This document shows, piece by piece, positions 23,385 to 35,394 of a stretch of DNA of 64,000 nt. Location: assembly GCA_037013495.1 (NCBI GenBank), contig CM072809.1, positions 12,566,501 to 12,630,500 on the forward strand. Reading direction: 5' to 3'. Below the pieces are notes generated by a model. The model did not search any database, had not been told where the DNA came from, and saw only the letters and a list, made by a program, of their open reading frames with translations. Position numbers and translations under genes: made by a program. Origin of the DNA: Hippophae tibetana (taxonomy: Eukaryota; Streptophyta; Magnoliopsida; Rosales; Elaeagnaceae). The stretch's first letter is position 1. Each line of letters opens with the position of its first letter.

Positions 23385-25500
23385 GCTTCTCTTTAGAGAA
23401 GGTAGAACGCTCTATCTCAAAGAATTGATCATCTCAAGTTTAGAAAAGTTAGAGCATTCTTCCTTTAAAAGAGTTGATCACCTCGGGTTCAAACCAGGTA
23501 GAGCGTTCTCTCTCGAAAAGAGTTAGTCACTTCTTCCTTAGAGAAAGTAGAACGCTTTCTCCTGGAGAGTTGATAACCTCAAGCTTAAAAAAGGTAAAGT
23601 GTTCTCCCTCAAATAGAGTTGATCATCTCGAGCTCAGACCAAGTAAAGCTATCTCCCTTAAAGACAATTGATCACTTATCCTCAAAGAAGGTAGAACGCT
23701 CTCCCTCAAAGAAAGTTGATCACCTTGTTCTTAGAGAAGGTAGAACGTTATCCCCTAAAGAAAGTTGATCACCTCGAGCTCAGACCAGGTAGAACGTTCT
23801 CTTTCAAAGAGAGTTTATCACCTCGAGCTCAAACCTAGTAGAGCTAGCACTCTCCTTTAGAGAGAGTTGATCACCTCAAGCTTAGAAAAAGTAGAACACT
23901 TTCCTTCAAAGAGAGTTGATCACCTCGAGCTCAGACTAGGTAGAATGCTCTCCCTCAAAAAGAGTTGATCACCACATCCTTAGATAAGGTAAAACGTTCT
24001 CCCTCATAGAGTTTATCACCTCAAGCTTATAAAAGGTAGAGCGTTCTCCCTAAAAGAGAGTTCATCTCCTCAAGATGAGATCAAGTAAAGGACTATTCTT
24101 CAAAGAGATTTCATCACCTCAAGCTTAAAAAAGGTAAAGTGCTCTCCCTCAAAGAGAGTTAATCACTTCATCCTCAGAGAAGGTAGAACACTCTCCCTCA
24201 AAGAGTTGATAACCTCAAACTAAGAAAAGGTAGAGCGTTCCATATCAAATAAATTTTGTCACCTCGAGCTTAGACCAGGTAGAACACTATCCCTTAAAGA
24301 CAGTTGATCACCTCATCCACAGAGAAGGTAGAACGTTCTCCCTAAAAGAGTTTATCACCTCAAGCACAGAAAAGGTAGAGTGTTCTCCCTCCAAGAGAGT
24401 TTTCACCTCAAGCTCAGACTAGGTAGAGCGCTTTCCCTCAAAAAGAGTTAATCATCTCACCCTCAAAGAAGGTAGAACGCTTTCCCTCAGAAAGTTGATC
24501 ACCATAAGCTCAAAAAAGATAGAATGCTCTTCTTCAAAGAGATTTGATCACCTCGAGCTTAAACCAGGTATAATGCTCTCCCTTCAAAGAGAGTTGATCA
24601 CCTTAAACTCGAAAAAGGTAGAGTGTTTTAACTCAAAGAGAGTTGATCATCTCGAGCTTAGACCAGGTAGAGTGCTCTCCCTCAAAGAAATTTGATCACC
24701 TTATCCTTAGAGAAGGTAGAACGTTATCCCTTAAAGAGAGTTGATTATCTCAAGCTCAAACCAGATAAAGCACTCTCCCTCAAAGAGAGTTGATCACCTC
24801 TTTCTTAGATAAGGTAGAACACTCTCCCTCATAGAGTTTATCACCTCAAGCTTAGAAAATGTATAGCGCTTTCCCTCAAAGAGAGTTGATCACCTCGAGC
24901 TCAGACAAGGTAGATCGCTCTCTCTTAAAGAGAGTTGATCACCTTATCCTCAGAGAAGGTAGAACGTTCTCCCTCAAAGAGAGTTGATCATCTTGAGCTC
25001 AAACTAGATAGAGTGCTCTTTCTCAAAGAGAGTTAATCACCTCGTCCTTAGAGAAGATAGAACGTTCTCTCTCAAATAGTTGATCAACTCAAGCTCAAAC
25101 CAGGTTGAGTTCCATCCTTCAAAGAGAGTTGATCACCTCGAGCTCAGACTTGGTAGAACACTCTTCTTCAAAGAGAGTTGATCACCTCGAGCTCAGACTT
25201 GGTAGAGCACTCTCCTTCAAAGAGAGTTGATCACCTCAAGCATAGAAAAGGTATAACACTCTCTTTCAAAGAGAATTGATCACCTTGAGCTTAAACTAGG
25301 TATAATGCTCTCCCTCAAAGAGAGTTGATCACCTCGTCCTTAGAGAAGGTAGAATGCTCGGCTTCAAAGAGAGTTGATCACCTCAAGATCAAATCAGGTA
25401 GAGCACTCTCCCTCAAAAAGAGTTGATTACCTCATCATCAAAAAAGGTAGAACGTTCTCCCTCAGTATTGATTGCCTCAAGCTCAAAAAAGGTAAAGCTC
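23385..25500. repeat. Minisatellite: about 44 units of about 49 bp in three types
   Basis: Each unit has the frame AGAGTTGATCACCTC, then a variable 10-base key, then GGTAGARCG, then CTCTCCCTCAAAG. The key defines three types: A (TCCTTAGAGAA), B (AAGCTTAGAAAA) and C (GAGCTCAGACCA). In the left half they often follow the order A-B-C, a trimeric higher-order unit of about 147 bp. Toward the right the order breaks down (for example C-C-C near 25.1 kb). Because 49 is not a multiple of three, the reading frame shifts at every unit. The short open frames inside are therefore by-products, not a repeat protein. Long tandem arrays of this sort are known in 3' untranslated parts of large Gypsy elements, but origin here is inferred only from the LTR-like sequence to its right. 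Confidence 0.93.
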
Positions 25501-26030
25501 CATACCACGTGGACCATTGTGTCCAGCATCTCCCATATATAAATGTTGATAAAAAGGTCGACATCATGCATAAGGACATCAAACCTATTCTTATAGTGAG
25601 TATGTTTCTTTTTCATATTCAATGTGTCATTTCGCTTGTTGAGCCTTTTACTCTTCCACCTTAAATGAAGAATTGAGTTAAAAGAGTATAAGGGTGATGT
25701 TTGGGCATAAGGAATGAAGTATTGTTTGACCTTTGTAGAGGTCGAGCTTTAAGGCAATTTCTGGAGCCTTAATACGTCATCTCGAGCCTTGATACATCAG
25801 TTTGAGCCATGACATGGTCAACCTTAAGCTTTAAATGTGTTTTGTTTTACTCTTATACCCCTCTAACAGGCTGTGATGTGTACGCATTATGTAATCAATA
25901 AATGTACATGTAAAACTCTATATATACATGGATTTCCTAAGAGATCCACACATTCTATCAATTACTTTGACTTCTCTTAAGTTTATCTCTATGTAAATCG
26001 GACTAATCTCCAACTAGTGGTACTCTAAGG
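25501..26030 (+). other. Possible LTR fragment next to the minisatellite
   Basis: Less repetitive sequence containing a TATA box (CTCTATATATACATGG near 25916-25931), followed by a leader-like pyrimidine-rich stretch (CACATTCTATCAATTACTTT). This layout resembles the promoter part of plant Gypsy LTRs. No PBS, polypurine tract or second copy is visible in the window. Weak call. Confidence 0.3.
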
Positions 26031-26544
26031 AAATGTTGAAAACTACTTTGTCTATTAGCCTCATTATCCATCTCCACTATTTCTCCAATAAAAAATGCAT
26101 TTTCTTATGTCATATATTCATATACAAGACCATGTATTTGAATTCAAAACAAAGCTTTAGAGAAAGTATATTCTATTTTTTTTACTATATCTTTTGCTAT
26201 GACTAATAGTCTAATAAAACAGAGAAATAAGATTATCCTAAAGATTTAAAGCATGGTATGACTATTGCAAAAATCCAATTATGTATTTATCCAAATATAT
26301 CCGATGAACCTGAACTCATCTAACAAATTAGAGAAAAATAATGACACAATCATATAAAACATTTCAAATATGCAATCATGTATTTATCCAAATAAATCCA
26401 ACAAATTCTATCTCATATAATAATATATTGAAAAATATTGACATAACCATGCTCTATTTTATTTTTTAGAATAATTTAAGTTGATGGATGTTAATCAATG
26501 ATCTCTTTATTTACGAGTAACATATTTTATTGATAAAGAACGTT

Positions 26545-27560
26545 ATGGATTTTGCTACCATTCCAATAAATATTGAGACCATGCCAACCTAAGAAGATAC
26601 ATCACAACCACTTACTCAATAAATAGTATCACAAACTCAACCAATACCTATTAACAGAAGTTTACCACCAAAATCGTCTGCAAAAATATCACAAAAGAAC
26701 AAGCCTAGAAAGTTGCCATCTGATATATGGAAACACTTTATATCTCTTTATTCCAAACATAAGAGAGAGTATTGCACTAATATTAAGTAGAATGGGTGTT
26801 TAACTTGTCGAAAATATTTGGAAGTTTGTCCCAATTACAAAAAAGACAATGACTCTAAGAAGTAGAAAATTTTAAATTTTCAAGTTAATAAAGATAATAT
26901 TGGTAGCAAACTAATTTTTTTTGAATAATTATGTGAAGTTGCTATGTCTAAATTTAAAATACCATATCGTAATACAATTGCTCAAGATGTTTATGATATT
27001 TTCTTAGAGGAAAAATCATAATTGATTTTTTTTATCACACTCTAAGCAAAAGGTTTCTATCACTATTTATTTTGTGGACTTTTTGCCAAAATATGAACTA
27101 TATTTGCATAAGTTGTTTAAAGCTTATGATACTGGTAAAAGAATAAAAATGATGGGTCATCTTCAAGTGATATCCAACCATTGTAATTTGCAATGACACG
27201 AAAAATTGAAAAGGAAAAGATGCACTAACCTTGAATGTTTGTCAATTGTTATATTTACAACAATTATAGAATGATAACTATTTGGAAACAAAATCAAAGA
27301 TAGAAATATATTTGGTTGATCAGTGTGTTAATCCTGTTATGGTTGATTTTAACATTTTATTGTGGTGGAGATAAAATATTGTAAGCTAACCTATCCTTTC
27401 TAAAATTGCATGAGATGTCTTAGAATTACTATTCTCTACAATTGTATATAAATTAGCCTTTAGTACTAGGATATGTGTAATTGATCCATATACAAGTTCT
27501 TTGTGACCTAAGATGATAAAATCATAAGCTTTCAAAGCTGTTGCAAAAATGGATGCTATT
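26545..27560 (+). pseudogene. hAT-family transposase pseudogene
   Basis: The start ATG at 26545 opens a frame with in-frame stops, among them after METMPT-like sequence and inside the zinc-finger region. A BED-type zinc finger can be read at about 26710-26850 (SDIWKHF, then KREYCTN and CLTC in place of the usual CxxC...H spacing). The phrase AMSKFKIPYRNTIAQDV near 26940-26990 occupies the position of the hAT 'LPF' region. The C-terminal dimerisation domain remains at about 27345-27540: FNILLWWR, NIVS, PILSKIA, DVLELLFSTIV, AFSTRICVIDPYTSSL, compare the family's FDVLxWW and AFSTxxRxxDxxRxxL. The central catalytic region between about 27010 and 27340 is mostly deleted. It is a plain DNA transposon relic with many stops. 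Terminal repeats were not found. Confidence 0.8.
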
Positions 27561-29449
27561 CAAATTATAGTGGATAAAGTTCTTTCTCAATATATAGATG
27601 AAGTGAATATATTTAAGCCACTTAAAACTAGATAAGTATGATAAACTATATATATTTATATTTATCATTGTAATTTAATTTATAGTTTATACTTTGTTTT
27701 CTTATTTGTAGACATGTTAGGTAAATAACATACCTTAATAAACTCATTTACCACATTAGTGTTTTGAATTGGAGGTTAAATCATGATTCATTTTAATATT
27801 CATGTTTTATTGATATTTTAGAAACTATGTTGTACTTTGAGATATAATCTTAAAACATTGTTAGAATTTGATTTTTTATATGTTTTTTATGGATAATTTA
27901 AGTATTTTACTTTCTTTATCTATTTTGTAATAGATACTTTGTATCAAAGATTTGAATTTCTATATCTTACTTTATTGTTTATTATTATATTTCTAATTTT
28001 ATATAAAAGAATAACTTTTTTTTTTCATTTTAGATAATATTTTAAAATTAGATTTTGTCTTCTAATTTATTAACGTGAGATAAACAAGTTTTGTATGTCA
28101 TTAGAGTTTAGACATTTTAGCGAAATTCATACAAAACACTTTTATACCAAATACTCTCTTTTATTTTTCTTTTATTTTTATGAGACATCAATTGTATATT
28201 ATTTAATTATTTATCTATTATAATTTATTTTTACATTAGAGTTTGTATTGTATGTATAATATTGTGAATAGTTTGGATGTGAAAATTAATGAATTTCATC
28301 GTGTAAGTAATTATTATTTATTGTTGTTTATATTTGTTAATTTTAAATATTTATTGATATGAAAAATAATAGTATATAATTTATTGAAATCTAAATATTA
28401 AAATTAAAGAATTATAATAAAATTAACGTTTAAATATTAGAAATTATAATATAAAAGTTCAAAAAAGATTAATGTATCAAATTAATTAACAAAAAAAATA
28501 TATATATATCGTCACTAATAACAAAAATAATTATTAAATAATTTATTTTAATACAATTGGGGAAGACATTATTATTACTCTTTTAAAATATCAACCGGCT
28601 CGAATCTCCAACCCAAAAGGTATTTAAAAAAAAAGCCCCTAACAATTCCCTAGTAAAAGCTGATGGCGTTACTTAAGGAGGGAGCGCCGACGTTACCTGT
28701 ACGTAGACGTTGAATAGTGGGCCAGTCACAGATCGCTATGACAGTGTTTGCGCGTTCCCAATCATCCATGACCAACTCTCCTAATGCCAGCTGGCTCTCA
28801 GTACTCTCTCTCTTCACCTAATCCTTTAAATATTTTCTTAACAACAAAGGCGTGTTGTTATCCTCTTGTTTACTTCTTCTAAACATACAGAAAATGATAT
28901 ATTGAGAGTCTCTGTTTAATATTGATTTTTTGTTAATTGAAATAATGTAATTATAAAATTATCTTCCATTTTAATATTTTTTAGAAAAAAATAGATTCTA
29001 AGAGACAGGAGTATAATCAAACACTACCTAAACAGTTAATTCATCCATTAATCAAAAACCAAATCACTTGGGCAAATTGGCATGACGAAAATACAATATC
29101 AAATATCCATGGTAATTTAAATTAAATTTAATTCAATTTATTAAATAATTGTTCGAATACAACTAAATAAGAATTAATTGTTCTAAATCGATCTAAATTA
29201 CCTTGAATTATTTATATACAAACGATTTACTTACTATATCATTAAAACTTAATCAACAAACATTATATGGAAATTTATTTACATCATAAATGATAATTAT
29301 ATATCATATTAATAAAATAATATTTTTGAGCATTTATTTTATCAAAATAAAATTTATGTTTACTATTTGAAAGCTTATAATAGAAAGTTAAATATAAAAA
29401 AATGTAAAAATTTATGTTTACTCTTTCGTTCTTTTTCTTCCACTCAGAA
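27561..29449. other. A+T-rich intergenic DNA with a G+C-richer patch
   Basis: 27561-28570 is A+T-rich and may include the 3' part of the hAT relic. 28640-28880 is notably richer in G+C, with GACGTTACCTGTACGTAGACG and a pyrimidine-rich CAGTACTCTCTCTCTTCACC stretch, looking like a promoter or leader. No open frame follows. Nothing more can be supported. Confidence 0.4.
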
Positions 29450-30080
29450 AGAGCCCAAACTAACTTTCACACAAAGATGAAGGAGCTGAGTACATCTCAA
29501 TTTCCTATGAACAGAATTCATATTTATAGCTAGATCGAAACCAATAAGCTTGGACAAAATCTTGTAACGGGGATTGTCATCAGTAGAATTTTCTCCAAAG
29601 TATGACAGCCATTCATGAATACAAATTTATGAATTCATTAATATCTGCAGAGTGAACCATTTGGATAATGGATTGAGCTTAATGATTGATTCTGTCAGCT
29701 CTTTGAGAAATGGTTTCTTCTTTGTGAGATAGAGAACGAAGCCTTGCTTGCATGATCACTCTCAGAGGTAGATTCAAAGCCATATGAACATTTGCAAGTT
29801 GAAGATGATACATAGTATTTAATTGGGCAGACACCAGCTAATTAAGAAGTCCAGTGATGAGTAATTAAAGAAGGGGTATCAAAACCAGCTCTTAACCATT
29901 CACCAAAAATTGGAATAGAGATAGTTGGAGAGACCATTGATGAGCATTCGCGTGTACGAGGGAATGATTAAGGAAAAATTGGTAATAGAAACAACACTCG
30001 TTTAGATCAACGCCAAATGAAAAAAAAAATATGTTAAGAATAGCGAGAGTAATAATTGGTGAGTAGCAAAGACCGCGTAA
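29450..30080 (-). pseudogene. Possible host gene remnant, family not recognised
   Basis: On the minus strand, codon-like composition returns. From an ATG at 29937 the frame reads SPTISIPIFGEWLRAGFDTP, then meets a stop. In another frame, about 29840-29690 reads LVSAQLNTMYHLQLANVHMA and continues LNLPLRVIMQARLRSL, and about 29600-29530 reads EWLSYFGENSTDDNPRYKIL. These look like genuine protein, but I cannot name the family. The frame changes and stops suggest a pseudogene or exons whose splice sites I cannot place. A Gypsy element begins at its upstream edge (30081). Confidence 0.4.
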
Positions 30081-30707
30081 TGTCACGTCCCGTTCAAAAT
30101 GCCCAGTAAAATCAAAATAAATGGTGCTTGTCTAAAGGATCTAGACTTTTCTACATGAAAAGTTTCTAGAGTGGCCTAGAGATGTCTAGAATAAACTAGA
30201 GTTGGATAGACTCAACTCAAGTTTTGAAGACCCTAGAATGTTCTAGAGCACACTGGAAGGTGTTAGAATGAGCTGTAATATTCTAGAACATGCCGGATGG
30301 TTCATGAAGGATGTAGAAGCCACTGGAAGCTTACGGAACATCCTAGAACTTGCATGAAGGAGCTAGACAAACCTAGAAGACTCTAGAGTTGGCTAGAAGG
30401 TCCTAGAACCTTGTGTCATATTGTACATAAAACTAGAACACTCTTGTATATTTTAGAACTAGAAGGATCTAGAAAGATGTGACATAGTCTTAAGCTTGGT
30501 GATACACTATAAATAGACCTATTGGTCTTCATTTGTATTCATCCTTGGGAAATTGTAAGATAAACTCTCTCTAGAGCAATACAAAACATTCTTTACAAAC
30601 TCTCTTTCTAGTCTCTTTGGAGTTTCATTTGGATTCGAAGGCAAGCTTAGTGCAACGGACGGTGCTAAGTGCCGCACGATTGCTACTTGAAAAATAAGGT
30701 CGTGATA
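30081..30707 (+). repeat. 5' LTR of the Gypsy element
   Basis: Starts TGTCACG and ends CGTGATA, a near-perfect terminal inverted repeat. It is rich in CTAGAA/TTCTAG words. A TATA-like CTATAAATAGACC lies near 30508-30520, with a transcript leader beyond it. Confidence 0.93.
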
Positions 30708-33700
30708 GTTTGGTATCAGAGCTTTTGGTTGAAGCATTTCTACCTTTGGCATAATGAAGAACGCTGCCCCATCTACACCAAGCGTCGATGTTCCACCTAT
30801 GGAACGTGGGCGTGAGGAAGTTTGGAAACCATCAAAGGAATCTCGGGCCAAGTCGAAAGACATGCTTTCTAGCTTAGAAGCACGAGTTGGGAGTGCGTAG
30901 GACAGCTTAGGGGAGCTGTTCGACCGGGTGGACAACTTAGAGGAACGTTGCAATGGCTTGGAGGCCGAGTATATGGAGATCCATGCAGTGGTTAAGATGT
31001 CCCTCAACGAACTAGACGGTGGGTTAAGGCAAGAGATTGAAGAGTTAAAGGCTGAACTTGACAAGGTAAGGGATCTAGTCTAAAGAGAAGTTGCTAATGT
31101 CTTGCTTAGAGTGGAAGACATGGGTGGTGATATAGCTCTATGTAAGCGGGCAATGACCGCGGGAACTAGCACAACCACTGTCATTGAAGCTAAGAGGGTG
31201 GATGTTCCCAAGCCTAAGACCTTCAATGGTGTTAGGAATGCTAGGGAAGTTGAGAACTTCCTATGGGGACTGGAACAATACTTTGAGGCTACTGGCATAA
31301 TGGACCATGCTAGTAAGATCCGAACTGCTGCCATGTATTTGTCCGACACTACTTTGTTATAGTGGATACGAATACATGGAGATGTGCAATGATGGGTTTG
31401 CACAATTGATACCTTTGAAGATTTCAAAAGGGAGTTCAAAATGCAGTTCTTCCTCATAAATGCTGAAGAAGAGGTAAGAGGCCGACTGCGGCAGTTAAAG
31501 TAGACAGGTAGTATAAGGGATTATATGAAGGAGTTCACAACTTTGCTACTTAAAGTTCCTGACACATCAGACAAGGATGCCCTATTCTTGTTCATGGATG
31601 GTCTCCAATCGTGGGCTAACCTTAAGCTCAAGAGACGTGGTGTCCAAGACTTGTCTTCGGCTATCACGATTGCGAAAAGCTTTATTGACTACTCCACAAA
31701 CAAGGATAGTTCAAAAGCCACAGATAAAAAAGTTTGTTGGAGGAAAAAGTGAGGGAAGCCACGCTAAAATTCAGGGACCCAAGAATCATAAAGATGACTC
31801 CTCATTCAAACCATGAGATAAGGGGAAGGAAAAGGAGGATCGTGGTGCCTCAAAGCCCCATGTGACGTGCTTTATATGCGATGGACCACATTGGGCACGG
31901 GAATGTCCGAAAAGGAAGGCCTTGGGTGCCTTAGTTGCTTCCACTCATGACCAGGATGGAGGCGAGTCGGACGAAGGTGCAAAGATGGGTTCTTTACGCT
32001 TACTTGGTGCAATGTAGAGCCCCCCAAAACCCCCCAAAGGTTTGATGTATGTAGATGCAGCCATCAACGGGAAGGTCGCCAAGGATTTGGTCGACACAAG
32101 TGCATCTCACAACTTTGTTTCAGTATAGGAAGCAAAGAGACTCGGCCTGAAGGTAGTCCATAGTGGGGGATTTCTCAAAGTAGTTAAATCGGCAGCACTA
32201 CCATTGGTTGGAGTTGCTTGTGGGGTTAAGGTCAGTCTTGGTGCTTGGACTAGCCAAGTGGACTTATCAGTGGCGCCCATGGATGACTTCTCTGTTGTAT
32301 TCGGCATGGAGTTCTTGGACCAGGTTAGGACTTTCCTTGTACCATGCTCAAACTCCATGTGCATCATGGATGGAACAAAGGCTTGTGTGGTGCTGACGGA
32401 GAGGACCACCAAACCTACTACCCAAGCTCTCTCAGCACTTCAGTTCAAGAAGGGATTGAAGAGGGACGAAGAGAGTTATTTATCCATCTTAAAGGAATAC
32501 GATGATGAAGAGGCATCACCAAAGCCAAGCTTGCCGATGGAAGTGCAAGCTATCCTAGACAAGTTCAATAACGTGATGCCTGAGGCATTGTCAAAGCGGT
32601 TACCTCCAAGGAGGGAGGTATACCATGAAATAGAGTTGGAACCTGGCACTAAGCCACCAGTAATGAGCCCTTATCGAATGGTGAATTCAGAGTTGGTAGA
32701 ATTGCGGAAGCAACTCGATGAATTGCTGGAGGCTGGCTTCTGGCTTCATAAGGCCCTCCAAAGCCCCATTTGATACCCCGGTTCTCTTTCAGAAGAAGAA
32801 GGATGTCTCGTTACAGATGTGCATCGACTATCGAGCTCTAAATAAGATCACAATCAAGAACAAGTATCCTATCCCACTTATTGCTAATTTGTTTGATCAA
32901 TTGGGGAATGCTAGATACTTCATAAAATTGGACTTGCAATCGGGATACTACTAGGTACGTATAGCCAAAGAGGATGAGCCCAAGACCACATGTGTGACCA
33001 GTTACGGTGCCTATGAGTTCCTTGTCATACCATTTGGTCTCACAAATGCACCAGCCACCTTCTGCACTTTGATGAACAAGAATTTCCATCCCTACCTCGA
33101 TCGGTTTGTGGTAGTATATCTTGATGACATCGTGATATATAGTCGGGCTATGGAAGAACATCTAGAGCATTTGAAGAAGGTGTTCGAGGTCTTGAGGGAA
33201 AATGAGCTATATGTCAAGAAAGAGAAATGTTTCTTTGCCCAAGATGAGGTGATGTTCTTGGGGCACAAGATAAAGGATGAGAAATTGATGATGGATGAAG
33301 GTAAGGTGAAAGTCATTCAAGAATGGGAACCTCCTGCCAAGGTTCCCGAGTTAAGGTCTTTCCTTGGACAGGTGAACTATTACTGAAGATTTATCAAGTC
33401 CTACTCAACGAGAGCAACCCTACTAACTGATCCGCTCAAAAAGAACAAGTCTTGGGAATGGACAAGCGAATGCCAAGCCTCATTCGAAGACTTGAAGAAG
33501 GTCATTAGTGAAAAACTAGTGCTTTGCCTACCAGACCCTTCCAAGATATACGAGCTGCATACCGATGCCTCCGACTTTTCCATTGGTGGAGTGTTGATGC
33601 AGGAAAGGGTGTCCGATAGCTTATGAGAGCCGCAAGCTTAATAACACTGAATGCCGATGCACTGTGCAAGAAAAGGAAATGATAGCTATCATTCATTGCC

Positions 33701-35394
33701 TAAGGGTGTTCTCACTTTGTTATCATGACAGACAATGTAGCAACAAGCTACTTCCAGACTCAAAATAAGTTGAGTTCCAAGCAAGTGAGGTGGTAAGACT
33801 TCTTGGCGGAGTTTGATTACAGGTTGGAGTACAAGCCCGATAAGGCAAATATGGTGGCTAACACGTTGAGTCGAAAGACGGAGTTAACAACCTTGAGTAG
33901 GCCAAGTACTCCTTTATTGGAAATGATCAAAGAAGGATTGGAGCATGATGCCCTTGCTCAAAACCTCATTGCCCTCATCAAGGAAGGAAAGACAAGGCGA
34001 TTCTGGCTGAGTGATGGACTACTCTATGCCAAGCAGAATCGCATCTTTATGCCAAAATGGGGGAGCTTAAGGAATGAGCTTATCAAGGAGTGCCATGATT
34101 TGTTATGGGCTGGACACCCAGGAATGAGGCACATCCTTGCTTTGATCAAGTCAATCTACTATTGGCCTCAACTACGAGACGATGTTGAAGCCTATATGAG
34201 GACTTGTTTTGTGTGATAATAGGACAAGATAGAGCAACATGCACCTAGAGGTTTGTTGGAGCCACTGCCTATTCTAGAGAGACCGTGGGAGAGTGTCTCT
34301 ATGGACTTCATCACTTCCCTGCCAAAATCAGAGGGCTTTGAGAGTATTATAGTAGTCATTGATCGCTTCAGCAAGTATGCAACATTTATACCTGCCTTAG
34401 TGGATTGCATGACGGATGAGACGACATAGTTGTTCCTAAAGCATGTTGTGAAGCATTGGGGAATTCCATCCAATATCGTGAGTGATCGAGACCCACGATT
34501 TACTGGCAAGTTTTGGACTGAATTGTTCAAGTTGTTGGGATCAGACTTGAACTTCTCTACAAGCTTTCATCCCCAAAGCGATGGACAAATGGAACATGCC
34601 AATGCATTGTTGGAGCTGTATCTTAGGCACTTTGTTAGTGCCAACCAACACGATTGGGCGAAGTTGTTGGATGTAGCCCAATTCTCTTACAACTTACAAT
34701 GGAGCGAGTCTACCATGAAGAGTCCCTTCGAGATCGTCATGGGGCAGCAACCCATGACTCATTATGTCTTGGCCACAAGTTATGAAGGGAAGAGTCCTGA
34801 TGCCTTCAAATTTTCCAAGGCGTGGCACGAACAAGCTGAGTTGACCCGAGCCTATTTGAACAAGACGTCTAAGAAGATGAAGAAATAGGCTGACAAGAAA
34901 AGGAGGATGGTGGAATTTCAGGAAAGAGATTTGGTCCTTGTCAAACTATTGTCACATCAGTTCAAGTCCTTACGGAAGGTTCATAAGGGGTTGGTGAGGA
35001 AGTATGAAGGATCATTTCCAGTCCTCAAGCAAGTCGATAAGGTGTCCTACAAGCTACAACTCCCTCTAAAGCTTAAAATATATCTTGTTTTTCATGTAAG
35101 CATGCTAAAACCTTATCATGGAGACAAGGAAGACATAAGTCAGGGAGAATCCAAGAGGGCACCTACTGCAGTGGTAACTTCCTTTGACAGAGAAGTGGAA
35201 TCAATCTTGGCGGATCGCCTAATCCGACGCAGGGGTGTACCAAGTTATAGGGAATACTTGGTCAAGTGTAAGAATGCCCCGGATATATAAGCAAACTGGG
35301 AACCTGAAGATTCTTTGTGGCAATTCAAAGATCATATAAAGAGGTTCAAGCTTGAAGGCACGACAAGGGCGTCGCGAACTTGAGTGGGGGAGGG

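Noticed and set aside
23480-23500. GGGTTCAAACC-type words in the minisatellite as tRNA B boxes
   Set aside because: They vary from unit to unit, have no A box at the right distance, and are part of the tandem unit.
23385-25500. CRISPR-like array (regular repeats with variable parts)
   Set aside because: The variable part is only about 10 bases and falls into three classes, units abut without unique spacers, and the DNA is plant nuclear.
23474-25664. Short open frames in the minisatellite suggesting a repeat protein (VDHLELRP units)
   Set aside because: The 49-bp period shifts the frame at each unit, so no sustained repeat protein can be encoded.
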